64,000 nucleotides of DNA from Toxoplasma gondii ME49. Taxonomy: Eukaryota > Apicomplexa > Conoidasida > Eucoccidiorida > Sarcocystidae. Location: the NCBI RefSeq assembly GCF_000006565.2, contig NC_031477.1, forward strand, positions 4,119,137 through 4,183,136, given 5' to 3'. Shown in pieces: positions 33,801-46,988 of this stretch (its first letter is position 1; each line of letters opens with the position of its first letter). A program made the translations under genes and the position numbers. The notes below the pieces were generated by a model, which searched no databases, was not told where the DNA came from, and worked only from the letters and a program-made list of their open reading frames with translations.

Positions 33801-36800
33801 CGAACCTCAGAGAGTACTTATAGATCGATAAGGGATACGGTGCCGTGGATTCTACACAAACTGTAAGGGAGCAAAATGTGGTGACATAGGGCGCTTGATG
33901 ATGGTTTGTTTGCCTCTTTTGCTTTCTGTAATCTTGTGTTAGGAACCGACCGTTAAAGTCGAAGCGCATGGACCTGAAGCAGCTGTTGTTCACGGGGTAC
34001 GAGCAGGGACATCTTGTGGCTGTTCTGCCGCTGGTGTGCAAGATTTTGGAAGGCATCAAGACGTCGAAGCTGTTCAAGCCGCCGAATCCGTGGACTGTGG
34101 CGGTGATGTCGCTTCTCGCCGAGATCCACTTGCAGCCGAACATTCGAACAAATTTGGTTTTCGAGGTTGAAGTTCTTTTCAAGCACCTCCACCTCAACGT
34201 GTTGGAGTACCATAACCGCACAGACCACTTGACGAAGCGGTCGCCGCCTCCGGGCTCCGCGGACTTCGTCGTCCGCGCCGCGGCCGCGGGTGTGGCGCCT
34301 GCAACCGCAGCCAGCGGGCACCTTGGAGCGGCAGGCGGCGGCATTCCGCCAGGGCCCCAGGCGACTGCAGGGCGCCCCGGAACGGCGGCCGCCAGCGGGG
34401 GAGTTCCAGGAGCCGTACGCGGCACGCCGGGCTCGATGGTCGGACGCCTCCCTGGCGGCGCTTCGGGCCTGTCTCTGAACGCTGTTGCAGCCGCGGCTGC
34501 CCTTGGCTTGGGACCCGCAGGAGGCGCCGGCGCCCCCGGCTCGGGCGCTGACCCCTCGTCCTCGCGCCTCGGCGCGCAACACCGCAGGGGCCTGCAGGGC
34601 CTTGGACCCGGAGCTCTCGGGCAACTGGACGCCGCGTCTGGAGCCCATGGGCGCCTCATGGAGGCGGCGGCCGCCGTGGCCTCGGCCGCCGCGGGCATGG
34701 GCCGGCACGGCGGCACTTCGGGGACAGGTGCCTCCCTCGGCGGGACGCCGCAGGCCGGCGTGGCTTCCGGCCCTCCAGTGCCCGGCGTTGGGCTCCAGCA
34801 GGGCCCAGGGGGCGCGGGAGGAAACGCGCAGAACGTGGGGGCGACAGGCGTCGGAATGCTCCAAAGTCCGAACCAAGGAGAGGGAGGAGCAGGGCCCAGT
34901 CCTGATGGGCTTGAGATCGGTGGCCACCTGCGTGTGGGCTCTGACGACGGCGCCGGGGGGGTCCTGGCCCTCGGGGGCGGAAGGGACGGTCACCACCTGT
35001 CGGTGGGTGAGCCCGGATCCGGCGCGGGCCTTATGGGAGGCCCAGGAGGTGGTGGCTACGGTGGCATGGGCCAGCACGGTGGACCGGTAAGATAAGGGAG
35101 ATAGCAGATTTCGTGGGGACTGAGATAGGTATTTCTAGCAACGGTACAGAAAAAGATATGTGGCAGCAGCAGCGAGACTCGCCCGGAGATCCATGCCCGT
35201 TTCTTTTCCCTTTTTAGACGGGATCTGCATATGCCGTCAGAGAGGAGTAAAAGGGAACACAATGTGCTTCTATAAGGGTTCTGTTGCGTGTCGTCTTGAT
35301 TTCCGCGACATCCTTTTGCACGCGTTGCGGTCGAAGGACTCTTTTGTAACATTCTTTCTCTTCTCACAAGGTTCTTTCATTTTTTTAATTTTTTTCCTGT
35401 TGGCGTGCTTCCCTCCCTGCAGCCGTCCACTCACCCCGCTTCGTGGTCTTCATCGCTCTTCCAGGGCGGAGGTGGAGTCATGACTCCTCCGCCCCACTAC
35501 CCTCACGGGGCCCTGCTGCCCCTGCTGGGGTCTCTGGGGGGGTCGGGGACGGAGCAGGGGTCGAGTATCGGGTCCTCGGGTGTGTTCCAGCCCGATCGGC
35601 TGCTCCAGAATCTCAGCCAGAGCGTCGTCATTTCTCCCTCAATTGCTCTACTCAGCATTCAACCCAACCTGCGCCCTCTGGTGCCGCTGGCGGTGGACAG
35701 GGCCATCAGAGAGATCATTTCCGCTGTCGTCGAGCGCTCAGGTGTGTCTGATTTGCTTTTCGCATGCACGGCTGGCCGAAGGCGAGTCCTTGGGGAGAAC
35801 GCGGAAATTTCAAGAGCAAAGAGAAAGTGGCGACGCATGATAGACGGGGAGAAGCAAGACGAGGGAAGGCAGGAGGGGCGAGAAAAGGAGACACTCGTGG
35901 TTCGTGTATCACGAACGTGTGTCTTCGCTACTCGATGGGTTGCTGGCTGTCGACTCACACTTTTTTTCGCATGGGATAGTTTGCTTATTTTGCGCATTTT
36001 CTCGAGTTTCATCACTTTTTGAACGGGCTTGCGGAGTCACCCTAAGGCCTGACAAAGACCGCGGCTCTGTTGACTCCATTGAGGTGGTTTACGAGCCACC
36101 CCACACGTCTGGATACCGTGCTGAAGGTTGCATTTTCTTCCAAGCCGTCTTGTTTCTGCTTCTTTTTTCAGTGACAATCTCTTGCGTGACGACGCGGGAA
36201 TTGGTGTGCAAAGACTTCTGCATGGAGAGCGAGGAGTCTCTCGTGAAGCGAGCGGCGCACCTCATGGTGGCTTCTTTGGCGGGGTCTCTTGCTCTCGTCA
36301 CATGCAGAGAGCCTTTGCGAGTTTCCCTCAGTCAGAATCTGCGCCAGCTGCTGCAGCCTGCGGCTTCGAGCGACTGCAATGACCAGGTACTTTCAAAAGA
36401 GCGTGCATGCATGCCTTGGTGTGCCGCAAAAGAACAGGGTACACACACACTGCGTCAAATCTGTCACACAGTAGGCGCGTTTGCGTGTGGAAGGAGAGCG
36501 TCGTGTGTGGGTAGGGTACGATTCATCTCTGGCCAGCTTGTTGGGTGCGGCTGTTTGTCGTTATCGGTCAAATCAACTACCCTCTTGGCGGGGCAGGTCT
36601 TGTTACCTCTGATTTGGTTACTTATGTTTTGGAGGGGTTTCGTCGTTTTTCATTGCAGGTGTTGATCGAGCAAGTTGTCCAGATCGTGTCGGCGGATAAC
36701 CTCGAGCTGGGCTGCTCGCTAATTGAGCAAGCCGTCGTGGAGAAAGTTCTTCGGGACATCGAGCAGACGATGCAGCCTGCGCTTCTGGTTCGGCGCCAGG

Positions 36801-39800
36801 CGCGAGAGCGGGGCATCCCGTTCGTAGACACGAACTACATCAATAGCAGTCGGTGGACCCTGAATCTTCCGGAGCCAGTGAAGCTGCGCCCCGTGCTGAA
36901 CAACCGGCAGCTGCAGGTGTACAAGGATTTCTTGAGCATCGGGCCTCTGAAGAAGATGCAACAAGATAACGCGGGTCCAAACAGCGGGATGATGTCGGGC
37001 AGCGGGCCGCACGGCGCACAGACCGGGGGCCTGGGCGCGCCGGGATCGACGCCGGGGCCTCTCCAGGGGGCTGGCGGGGCCTCCGCGGCTGGCGGGGCGG
37101 CGCAGATGGGGTTGGGGGCAAACAGCGGAAACTCAGGGCTCGTGGGAGCGTCGGGCTCCGTCCCACCCCACACCCACCAGCTGGGTGCGGTCATGGGCGA
37201 GGGGCCCTCCGGCGCGTTTCAGGGCCTGCCGGGGCGAAACCTGATTGGGCCGAGCAACGCGTCGAGCTTCCTAGGGCGAGAAAACATGCTTCACCAGCAC
37301 CTCGCCCAACAGCACGCGGCTCGACTTCTAGGCCAGCAGCAGGGGAACAAGTTTCTGGCCTCCCTCGGCCACCCGCAGGTGAACGCCGCGTCTGGTCCAC
37401 CCGGCGGGCCTTCTTTGGCGGGCGCGGGAGGTGCAAACGCAGGCCAGCTCCTCGTCCAAAACACCGGTGAGGGCGGACGAGTCCTAGGGTCACCGGCGGG
37501 GACCAGCGTGGCGAGCGCCAGCATCGGGTGCGGTGTGCGCGAGCCGATCCTCCTGCAGCCCATGGGCGAGGCCCATTTGTCCACTGTTATGGCCAGGCTG
37601 GAAGACTGTCTTGTGCAACTCAGAGACGTGGTTCGGGATATCTTCACATGTCCCCCGATCGTGCCTACGCCCTCTACCGTGGACACGGTAAGTTTTAGAC
37701 GTAAACTTCGTAGTTTGAGTGCAGTGTTGTTTTTGTCTCGATTGGAGACGCGCTAACGGTCACTTGAATCCCCACAGACTCACGCGAATCGTTTCCATTT
37801 CTATGTATCAGTGTAGACGTCGTTGCAGAGTGCAAGACCAAATTCTCATTGGATTGTTTATGCGCATGAGGATCCTCGTGAAGAAGAGACCCCGGAGGAG
37901 AGACAGAAGTGCAGAACTATGAACGGGTTGCAGGTCGGCAGAGAGAGCGAGTCTCACTCGCAGAGGACTCGCGTTGAGTTGAATGGATGGCTGTCTTCGT
38001 AGCAACCTTTCGCTCTGACCTCCGGCTCCTTGTCTTGTTCGTTTTTTGTTTGTTTCAGTACTCGACGCCAGCAGGCAGCCAAGTCTGTGCACTGCCAGTG
38101 CCCCATTGCGCGACTCCAGTGCTGACAGTGTTCGCATGCTTACCGTCAAATCACGAAGTGTTCCAGCTGATTCTCGCGGTCTCGGCCATCGCAGGCAGCT
38201 GTCCGCGCGTAGAGGAAGTCGCCCCGGCACTTGCCCACAAGCTCATCAAGAGTGTGTTTGAGGGCGCGTCTCTGGCGGCAAGCAGAACGAGCCACAACGC
38301 GATCCGAGGCATTGACCCGACAGGTGCGGAGAAGGCGAATCTCGTGATTGAGAATCAAGGGGGAGAAGCAAGTCTACAGATGGGGGCGAGGGGAAGGGAA
38401 AGAGAGGGGATGAGAGAGTGGCAAGATGAGTTGTCACCAGAAAGAGAACGTGAAAACCTTGTCACGTTTTTCTCTCTTGGGAGTCCTGCCGTTCTCTGTC
38501 GTGGCATGCCGAGGGTAGGTGTTTCTCTTCTTTGGACAACGTCTGCGTTTCTGTTCCATCCTATTGCCCCCGTGTGCGACCGGTTACCCTAGGCTGTCTG
38601 CGACTTCGTTTTCAGGTCTTTACATGGAAGTTTTCTTCGCTGTTCTTGCGGCGCTCCGGCGCCAGAGCGACGTGGTGTCGAAGCTGGCTGGAGAGGTCCT
38701 GAGTATCTCGTGCTCCTCCGCGACGATACCACCGAAGAAGAGCAACACGACCGTCGCTGCGGGTCTTGTGCGCTACCGGCTCGTGAGCTTGGCGGCGTTC
38801 GACCTGGTCCTTGCGAATCACCTGGACAACGGAAGAAACGTGGCGGTTCTGGAATTCATTCTCGCCCTTCTCAAGACTCTCCTGGATCAGAAGGCCATCA
38901 CCCCAGCTGACTTGCCGACCACCTTCAAGACTCTCGCAGAGGCGCCTGCGACGACGCTGCCTGCTAAGCTTGTCCAGCTCAAGGGATGGCAGCCGCTGCC
39001 CATGGCAGAGGCGCGGACGAAGCTCGTGGAGGCGTTCCGCGAGGACCAAGAAGAACGAAAGGTGAGCCCCAGTCGACGTGCAAGGCAACTAGCCGTCGAA
39101 GCTGTCACTTGTACGTGTGAGATCGGATTAGGGCTGCTCGAGTTCCAGGGACTTGGAGGAGATGCGTCTGGTGATAACGTCCTTGAGAGACAAAGTGGTG
39201 CCGGTGTGGGGAACGCTGAACCCCCGTAAACAAAGGGAGCCGGTGGGCAGCCTCTAAGAGTTCCACGAGTGCAGTATTTTTCACCTCTTTTTTCTCGATT
39301 GAGCCTCTCTCCATTCTGTAGAAGGGAACAACCCATCTGTGATCTTTTTTTGTTCCTAGCTGCCTGTAGTTTCCTGCAGTCTGTCTGGTGTTCCTCGTCT
39401 TCTCTCCACCGCGGCCTTTCCCTCTTTGTGGGGTCCACCTGTCTCTGCGGCGTGTTCAACGTGACCACTTTGCCGGTGATATTCACCTGGTTGTGCTTCT
39501 GTCGGTTTCCCTTTCTTCAGAAGAGTCCTCACGAGCGCCTGACGACGATGACGGAGCTGATGGAGTCGTACTACAGCGTCAACCCGGTGCGGGTCCGCAG
39601 TTTGCCGTGTCTGCCGGTGACCCCTCAGAAGGACCGCCAGCTGATTACGATGATTTTCGGGGAGTGGCTTCGCTTCTGCGCGTGCGTGAGTCCGTTTGGG
39701 GGTCCGAACGGCGACCGCGGCGCCTCGACGCTTGGGGCCCAGGGCGGCGCAGGCGGCGGGACCAGTGGGAACTTTGGAAACACCGACAGTGCGTCTCTTC

Positions 39801-42073
39801 TTCGCGCGACCTTTTTCCAGCGAGTGTCTCATCAGGGTCTGTTGCGCATGGACGAAGACACAGATCGGTTCTTCGCGGTGTGCGTAGAGGAGGCCATTGC
39901 TCGCTCGCTGCGGTTCCGAGAGGACTCCAAGAGTGCAGCAGAAGAGACCTCTGAGGACGGCTCAAAGGCTGGAGACAAGAGCGAGGGAGCCGCGGGGGCG
40001 AAGTGTTCGGGCGAGAATGCAAAGGGGGCGAAAGCACCCGCGGGAGAGCCAGAGGCTGAGGCGAAAAAGGATGAGCAGAAAGGGAACGTAGAGGAAGCGA
40101 AGGAAGAAGGCCGGGCCGCCGAAGAATCGGAGACGATGTCTAGAGCCGCAGACAGGGAAGAGGCGTCGAAACCCGGAAAGGGGGCAACCTCGCTTGCGGC
40201 CAAGAACGAGAAGAGCGAGGGAGAAAAGGAACCTTCTAGCGAAGCGGGCGAAAAGGGAGCGCTGGGGCCGAGCCAGGCTGGAGGCCGGCGCCTCTCGGCT
40301 GGGCTCGCCTCTTGTCCCATTCTTGAGTATGACTCGGCAACCGTTACCCCTGAGAGCCTAACGGCCATGCAGACACCACCGGAGGAGACAGAGCCGCTGC
40401 TCGACTTGACACCTCTCGATGCGATGGCCAAGATGATTGTGGGGATGATGAGACTCGTCGACCCCGTCCAGATCTCTCCGGTGATGATTCTCCAGCGGGC
40501 TTTGGGCATCGTCTGCCGACACATCCACATGGAGGCGGAGCGTCTAGGCCCAGCTTTCAACCAGCGGCCGTACTACCGTCTTCTTTTGGCGATTCTTCTG
40601 GAAATAACAGCTCCGGCGACGAAGGACGGCAACGGCTCAGGCGGCGCTCAAGCCGGCGCGAGCGGTGCGAGCGGGAGTGACGGCAAGGCGGTCTTGGGGG
40701 GCGGTGTGAGCGAGAGCCAGGTGTTGCCTTCGCTGTTGTCTTTCGCGGAACATTTAGCCCTTCTGAGTCCGACGCGTGTACCGGCCTTCGCATTTGCTTG
40801 GCTCGGCCTCGTGGGCCACCGCCTGTTCATGCCGCGCCTGCTGAAGAGCGGCCGCGGCTGGGCGACTCTCCACCGGCTGCTGCTGCTTCATCTCGAGTTC
40901 CTGCAGCCGCTTCTGCGGAACGTCGCGCTCTCCGACAGCATTCGCCTCCTGTACAAGGGTGCGCTCCGCATTCTCCTTGTCCTGCTCCACGACTTCCCGG
41001 AGTTCCTCTGCGAGTACCACTTCTCGTTCTGCGACGTTCTGCCGCTGAACTGCGTGCAGCTGCGGAACGTGGTTCTCTCGGCCTTCCCGCGAAATATGAA
41101 ACTCCCCGATCCGTTCCTACCAAATTTGAAGGTCGACCTGCTTGCGGACATAAAGACGGTGCCCCGGATTCTCTCGAGCTTCACCGTCACGCTCCTGCAG
41201 AAGGGCTTGAAGAAGGACATCGACGCGTTCTGGCAAACCCGGGACGCGGCGCTGCTGCCGCAGATGAAGGCCAAGTTCCTCGTAGATCGCGAGAGCGCCG
41301 TCCGAATCGGCACCAAGTACGACGTCTCGCTCCTCAACGCCTTCCTCCTCTACGTTGGCACGGGCGTCCCCGAGAGGGTCGGAGCCAGCGATGGACCCGC
41401 CCTGATCATGGACGCGATGCTCGGTATCGCCAGCCTCGGCGGCGCGTCCGGGGCGCGGGGCGAACTGTCTCCGTCTTTGGAGATTCTGCTCTACATGTCG
41501 AAGGAACTCGACATGGAGGGTCGCTACCTCCTCATGTCTGCTCTCGCGAACCACCTGCGGTACCCGAATGCCCACACGCACTACTTCTCGTGCGTCCTTC
41601 TGTGGCTCTTTGGCGAGTCGCGCGATGAGCTGATCCAAGAACAAATCACTCGCGTCCTCCTAGAGCGCCTCATCGTCCACAGGCCGCACCCTTGGGGGCT
41701 CCTCATCACCTTCATTGAACTCATCAAGAATCCAAGGTAAGCGAAAGAAAGGGATATAAGTGAGGGGAGGGAAGGCGCGCGCCGGAGCCGTTAAGAACCG
41801 CAGAGAAACGGGATAGGAAGCAGATAAAAGCCTGTGTGTTCTTGGATACCGAGATGGTGCCCGCTCTGCGGGGGTAGGTGTCTTTTTGTGCGAATTGCTT
41901 TCTGTCCACGCCGTACGGGCTTGCGTTTGTCGTGTGTCTTCTGCAGGTTCAACTTTTGGAGTTGCTCTTTCGTTTCAGCTGCACCGGAGGTGGAGAAACT
42001 TTTCCAGTCTGTTGCTCACACGTGTTTGGGTCAAAGTGGAGCCCAGCAGCTGCAGCAGCAACGCCGGCGCTGA
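30894..42073 (+). CDS. NOT1: NOT1, scaffold subunit of the CCR4-NOT deadenylase complex
   Basis: Eleven exons: 30894-31425, 31647-32189, 32551-33403, 33943-35086, 35423-35741, 36172-36386, 36659-37687, 38059-38323, 38616-39061, 39521-41736, 41947-42073. Phases agree and the product is 2562 residues. About 160 Gly/Ser/Ala-rich residues are followed by an MIF4G module like the human tristetraprolin-binding part (163-350; [20 protein letters not shown]). Next is the CAF1-binding MIF4G (527-735; [33 protein letters not shown]), then the CNOT9-binding region (about 1085-1300; [15 protein letters not shown]). The C-terminal Not1 domain (about 1800-2550) has [33 protein letters not shown] and [21 protein letters not shown]1 holds the deadenylases and RNA-binding adaptors together in the cytoplasm for poly(A) shortening and decay. 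Odd features: no N-terminal HEAT region like that of human CNOT1 (about 700 residues), a Gly-rich insertion of about 280 residues, and an acidic insertion inside the Not1 domain. The identification is very secure; the extreme N-terminus is less so. Confidence 0.96.
34241..35086 (+). repeat. Gly/Ala/Pro-rich low-complexity coding segment in NOT1 exon 4
   Basis: About 280 codons, very GC-rich, encode Gly, Ala, Pro and Ser runs between the CAF1-binding and CNOT9-binding modules. Because of the composition, long open frames also appear on the opposite strand. This is a disordered linker, not a domain. Confidence 0.85.
39907..40316 (+). repeat. Glu/Lys/Ala-rich insertion within the NOT1 C-terminal domain
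   Basis: About 130 codons rich in Glu, Ala, Lys and Gly (for example [20 protein letters not shown]) interrupt the helical Not1 domain between a helix ending near ARSLRFRE and the next conserved block ([20 protein letters not shown]). The frame is maintained throughout. It is probably a surface loop. Confidence 0.8.
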
Positions 42074-45000
42074 CGTTCTTTGCTTCTCCGTTTTCTGTCC
42101 TTTTCTGTAGTCTTGTATAGTCGTTGTCTGTGCGTCTGCGCTCTTCAATGAACTGAGTGTTTTTCCTGCGGGCGAGGGCGAGGGTGAGTCCATGTCTCTT
42201 GGGAGAAGAGACACCGCGCGCGCCGGCAGGCAAGGCAACGAAGAGTTTGGAAACGTGGACAGTTTGATTTTTTCATTCTTCGCGTGTCGCGGTCGAGCAG
42301 TGTGGAGGCGCGTGAATGTGGGCAATCAGTTGTTGGCAGCTTCCCCCTTTTTGGGCCCGGACAGTTTGTTTTTTCATCCCGTGTATCGTGCCCCCGTCGT
42401 GTGTCTGATCTTTCTTTTCCGCAAGCGGGCTGTTTTGAGACGTCGTGGCGAATGTGCGCACACGGTTTGCGTGTAGAGTTGCTCTTGGGGCAGTAAGAGA
42501 AGATGTGATTCCAGAACGTCCCGTCGAGTAGAGAGTGACTGGTGCGAATGATGCTGTGCCGGGATAGGGACTACTTTTCCGGCCGTCGTCGTCTTTTATG
42601 CAGATACCTTCCGCAAATGTCAAGAGTATCGAGTTGTCCTTGTGCATGCGATTGTCTCTCCCCCTCACGCCAGTCGAAACTGCTCCGTGAGCAGCAGAGA
42701 TTCTGGAACAGTAAACGTTCCCCTCTCTCTGCAGGCAACGGGCTTGATGGCGTCCCTTCTGTTTCATGTCTGTTGAGTTGTGTGTCGCTGTCTTACATCG
42801 TACTGATGGCCGTAGAAGTTCTGCTCTTTTTGATGTTGTTTCGTCGCAGTTGCCCGCACAGCCGGAGCTGTGTATCCGGAGTTCCGTCTCCGGTTGTTTC
42901 CCCGTGTTCATTCATGACTTATGTACATACAACACACCCATATGCATGAACTCGCTGAACCGTCTACTCTTTCGTGCCCAGTGGAACTTCTCCCACCATC
43001 ATGTGGTTTTTTTGCCGTGAGAAAACATCATAGCGAGTTATTACATGCATAGACGCATCGCAGTAGTTATGCTAAAGAAATCCGACGCAACTCTCCCATT
43101 GACCCTGTCTCTAAGGACAGCGGCGTGATGGTCACTGTGATGGTCCACGAGGCCAGGAACGTTTCCGCGTGGAGATGGAGAATGACCAGTATTTCTTCCG
43201 TCATTTCGAACTCTTTCGACACTTACCCACACTCGAAAAACCTATAGGATTGCGCAGGTAGCTACCATATTTAGGGCTGCGCGGCCGTTTCTTTCGAAAC
43301 ATAGTCGGAGAGTATTGAGTGTCGCCTCGAGGGCAGCTGGGAGGTACTTTACAACGGTGTTTACCGTAGAGCACATCAGGAGTTTAGGTAGCTCAACCGT
43401 GTCGATTGCAGCGTGTTTATCATGCATTATAGGGCCCTGTCCAGTGTCATAGGGGTTTTAATTTGTGTACAGCTTATCTCTGCTCAAGGTAACAAAGACA
43501 TCTCGTCTAAAAGTGAAATCAGGAAGCACGAGTGATTTCCTTGCCGGTGTGGTCACAAGCTTCTTGGCGGTCGCAATCGTGTATCGCCTTCTCATAAGAA
43601 ATGACAGTTTGGAAGCCTCTTAACTGCAGTAATTCATACATCCGTAAACAGAATTCGGAAGAGTACCGGTAGAATTCCTCCCAACAAGCCTCTGTACATG
43701 ACTGTCAGCAGGTTGTCACCGTGTATACAAGAGGGGTGCACCAGTGCTATTTCGCAAGGCCGAAAAATGGTTTTTTTCTAGTCCTGCTCCAGTGGGTGCC
43801 TCGAGAGCAGACTATTCCGGGTGTGACAATTTACCACGCTGTTTCCATGCGGCTGCTGCACCACTGCTACCTGTAGGACGAAGTGGTCAAAGCGTAGCCA
43901 GTTCCTTGCTTATACCACAGATGCATTTCAACTTCTATGCAGTTATGCGGAGTTCTGGGGTCACGTTGTACTCTATAGATCATATGGCTTCCGTTACTTT
44001 CAGATCACGCTAACAGCGAGAAGGGGCACTTTTAACTGTCCACTGGGGTTGTGGTGTACAAGCACCATGCCGATGCTTGTAGCCATACGCAAGTGAGCAG
44101 TCTACTCCAGGGTTTATGTCGAGTCTGTAAACTAGAAGAATAATTCTCAAAGACAAAAAACTGCAGGAGAAGACGACGCAGGAAATTCCGTCCGCGCTGG
44201 CCCGAGGTGGAATCTGTCGCCACCATTCTGCTGCTCCGAAACTGAGGCCCGGATGCGATAGAACCTTCATAGAGGACATCCAGAGCCAAAACTAGTGGCG
44301 ATCTATATGGATGCGAAAACAAAAAAAAATTTGCCAGCTTTCGCTCCAGCACAGCCAGTGGTGCGTCCGCGCGGGCCGCTCGATGCCACGGCCGCTCTTG
44401 ATGTAGGCGCTCCATGATGGTCTTCTCGTGTCGGAAGGAAGACAGCAAGCGTGCGAATGAGTCGAAAGTTGATTTCTTCCCTGTGTATTTCTGAAACGTT
44501 TTTTTTCCGCGCTCCGGACAAGGCATTTTATGCCGTCTCCGGAACCTCGCCACTCTTCCGCAGCCGACAACGGGGAGGTGAGTGCCGTGCGTCACACCTG
44601 CCAGATTCCTCGACTCCCTGTAACGCATGCCGTTTTGCTTTCCTGAATCTATCGGGCCTGACTTAACTCTGTGCCGACATCCATCAGATGTGTCAAACTG
44701 AAGGTTGCTAACTCAACGAGAAGAAGAATCGCCTCCATCTGTGACACACCTGTAACCCAACCCCCCTGGCACCCTCCTGTCGGAGAGGCACACCTGGCTT
44801 TCCAGGGTCATGCGCTTCGATAAGACACTGCCCCAGAACTGCTCCCGATCTTCCGGGTCTCTGGTGTTGGATTCTTTCCCACGTAGGTACGAGAGCGCAC
44901 TGCTTTCCTACACTTGCTAAGGGTTTCACTGTCCCTATTTCCTCATTTCAGTACTCAAGAAACAACCTGAAACCGCTGCAGTCTTTGCCGCACGCAGAGC

Positions 45001-46988
45001 GGTTCTCGCCGGGTCAACTTCTGCCCACCTGTGGCCTTTCTCCCGCCGTCTCGGCTCTGTGATCGTGGATTCCCGTCTCCTCGGAGAAGAGAGGCACCAG
45101 CAGTCCGGCACTGCGTGCTTCCGCGAGAGTAAACGACACACTTTGTTTCTTTGGGGCTGGAAAACCGTTCAACTCTCAAAGCCTTGCAAAATATTCGTCA
45201 AACGGGCATTGCTCGTCCTCTAGAGCCCCCTCTTGGCGGCATCGAATCTCACAGGGGAGGGGGGGCCTCCCCGCGCCCTAGGGAAAGCAGAGAGGACACT
45301 GAACATTGGGCAACGAAAGGGGGGCTTTCTCGGCAGGTGGCCCATATATCTCCGGTTCGGAGTGTCGGGGAATTCCAAAGGTACCTTGCTCGGTTCCCGT
45401 CGTTGCGGGGAAGTTGCAGAAATGTAAACCTGAAACGGCAACGCTTCTGATCCACTGTGTTTTCTCATCTCTGGTCGAAACCTAAACACATGCTTGCTCT
45501 GTGCGTCGGCATCGTCCCCGCCGCCACAATCGACGTGAGGGGGCGAATGTTGTTCGATGTTAGGTGCTGGAAATTATTGTTTGGGAAGTTCGCCGTTCTC
45601 CGAATCCCGCTTTCTTTCACAGTGTTCGGGTTCTCCGCTCCAGCCCCAGTTGACGGATGTAAGGCTGCATCGAGGATTCACGTGGAAGCAGTTCGGCCCC
45701 GCCCCAGCAGAGAGAGAAAAAAAACAGATTTATCCTCATGATCACAGGATAGCTCTTGTTCTGTCACACGCTTCGCTGTCTGAACGCAGCACGCACTCCT
45801 TTCGAGGAAAAAACAGGAGTCCAGTGGACCGCGTGCTCCTGGCGTGCCCTGTTTTCCAAGCTGCCGGCAGAACAGGGATCGAAGCTCCCCATTCTGCTCG
45901 TCTGGGACAAGACTTTTTTCGAAGCGCTGCCGTACCTCGCAAAGAGCATCCGGCATCAGAAATGGCTGTACATTTTCTCGTGCTGCCATGCGTCCATCTG
46001 TGTTGCACCATGCGTTTGTTTGCTAAACGTCGAGAATCAACCGCAGAACGCTGGGGGCGGCTGTAACGTCTTCCCGGAGGTGCGAGTAGCTCTGTGCGTC
46101 TTCATGGACCTATCTGCATATGTGTTTGTATGAATCTGTGAAGAAGCAAATATGTAGAAAGGACTCGGTGACCCTATTCACACGGATGCGTTTAGACTGT
46201 ATACATGTCTACGAACTTTGTTGCCCTCCTCTGTAATGCTCCTCTGCTTTGAATGCCAACTTGTCTATATAAATTGACGTATGCATTAGTATTCTACGTT
46301 TTAAGTGCCCCAAACAACATTTCACGGATTCCGAAAGACGGCAGGGCTGCGCAGGAAACGTTTATGGTGTTCCCGCGTGTAACTTCTGAGGGGTCAACCG
46401 AAGCGCAAGTGCTGAGGTGACCGCCTGACGGTCGGGCTCTTTCCAGTTAATATGTGAACAGTATACGTTAGTGCGTTGTTTTATCACATTGTTTCCGTGC
46501 CCACGAACTTTTGCATGCATTGTCTCTGTGGGGGTTCAAGATTCTCGACCGTGAGCAAAAGACGCATCCGGTACCACTCCTTCGTTTGTTCATTCCCTGT
46601 CTGCACGATTGATTAACGGAAACGCGGTTCCGTCACACTTAGGACGTCTGTTTATGGTGTACCTCCAGGCTTTTTAAGCTGAGTTTCAGGGGCCTCACCG
46701 TACGGTCCAGTGTGAGAGCTGAAGCATTTCTGGCATTGACATCCAGCGTGTGTGTCGGCATCGACCTGTTTGCATTCGAGCTTCTGGAGAGCCGTCTGGT
46801 CGTTTTTTTTCTCACCGCTGGATCGAGCGATTGCATATTTCTCGATCGTCTGTGCCTGCCCTGTGCTTTCCACGTTTTTTCCGGACCCCCTGTCCTCCAG
46901 CCTCGGGACCGCCGGATTTAGGTTGCAACGTATTCACCTCTGCGCCTGCATCTTTGGCGTTCCAGGTGCTTTCTTCTGTGGCGGCAGC
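42074..46988. other. intergenic region, no supported gene
   Basis: This is 4.9 kb between NOT1 and the CCCH gene. The longest frames are a 198-codon minus-strand frame (44032-44628) and a 169-codon plus-strand frame (45557-46066). Neither shows a recognisable motif or convincing splice sites. The last kilobase is probably promoter and leader of the CCCH gene. Confidence 0.5.
42436..42442 (+). promoter_or_regulatory. TGAGACG motif
   Basis: A single exact match to the Toxoplasma WGAGACG promoter element, 360 bases after the NOT1 stop and 4.5 kb before the next start. A lone 7-base match is expected by chance, so the support is weak. Confidence 0.15.

Noticed and set aside
33604..33831. Short open frame in the NOT1 intron between 33404 and 33942
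   Set aside because: It lies entirely in an intron required to join the two halves of the CAF1-binding MIF4G module. It has no motif.
33953..35077. 374-codon minus-strand open frame, and an overlapping 307-codon frame (33793-34716)
   Set aside because: They are antisense to NOT1 exon 4, where extreme GC and Gly/Ala codons suppress stops on the other strand. The plus-strand frame matches a conserved family.
44032..44628. 198-codon minus-strand frame as a gene
   Set aside because: It has no motif and no splice support, and its length is within chance for a 64-kb window. It is kept only as a note in the intergenic entry.
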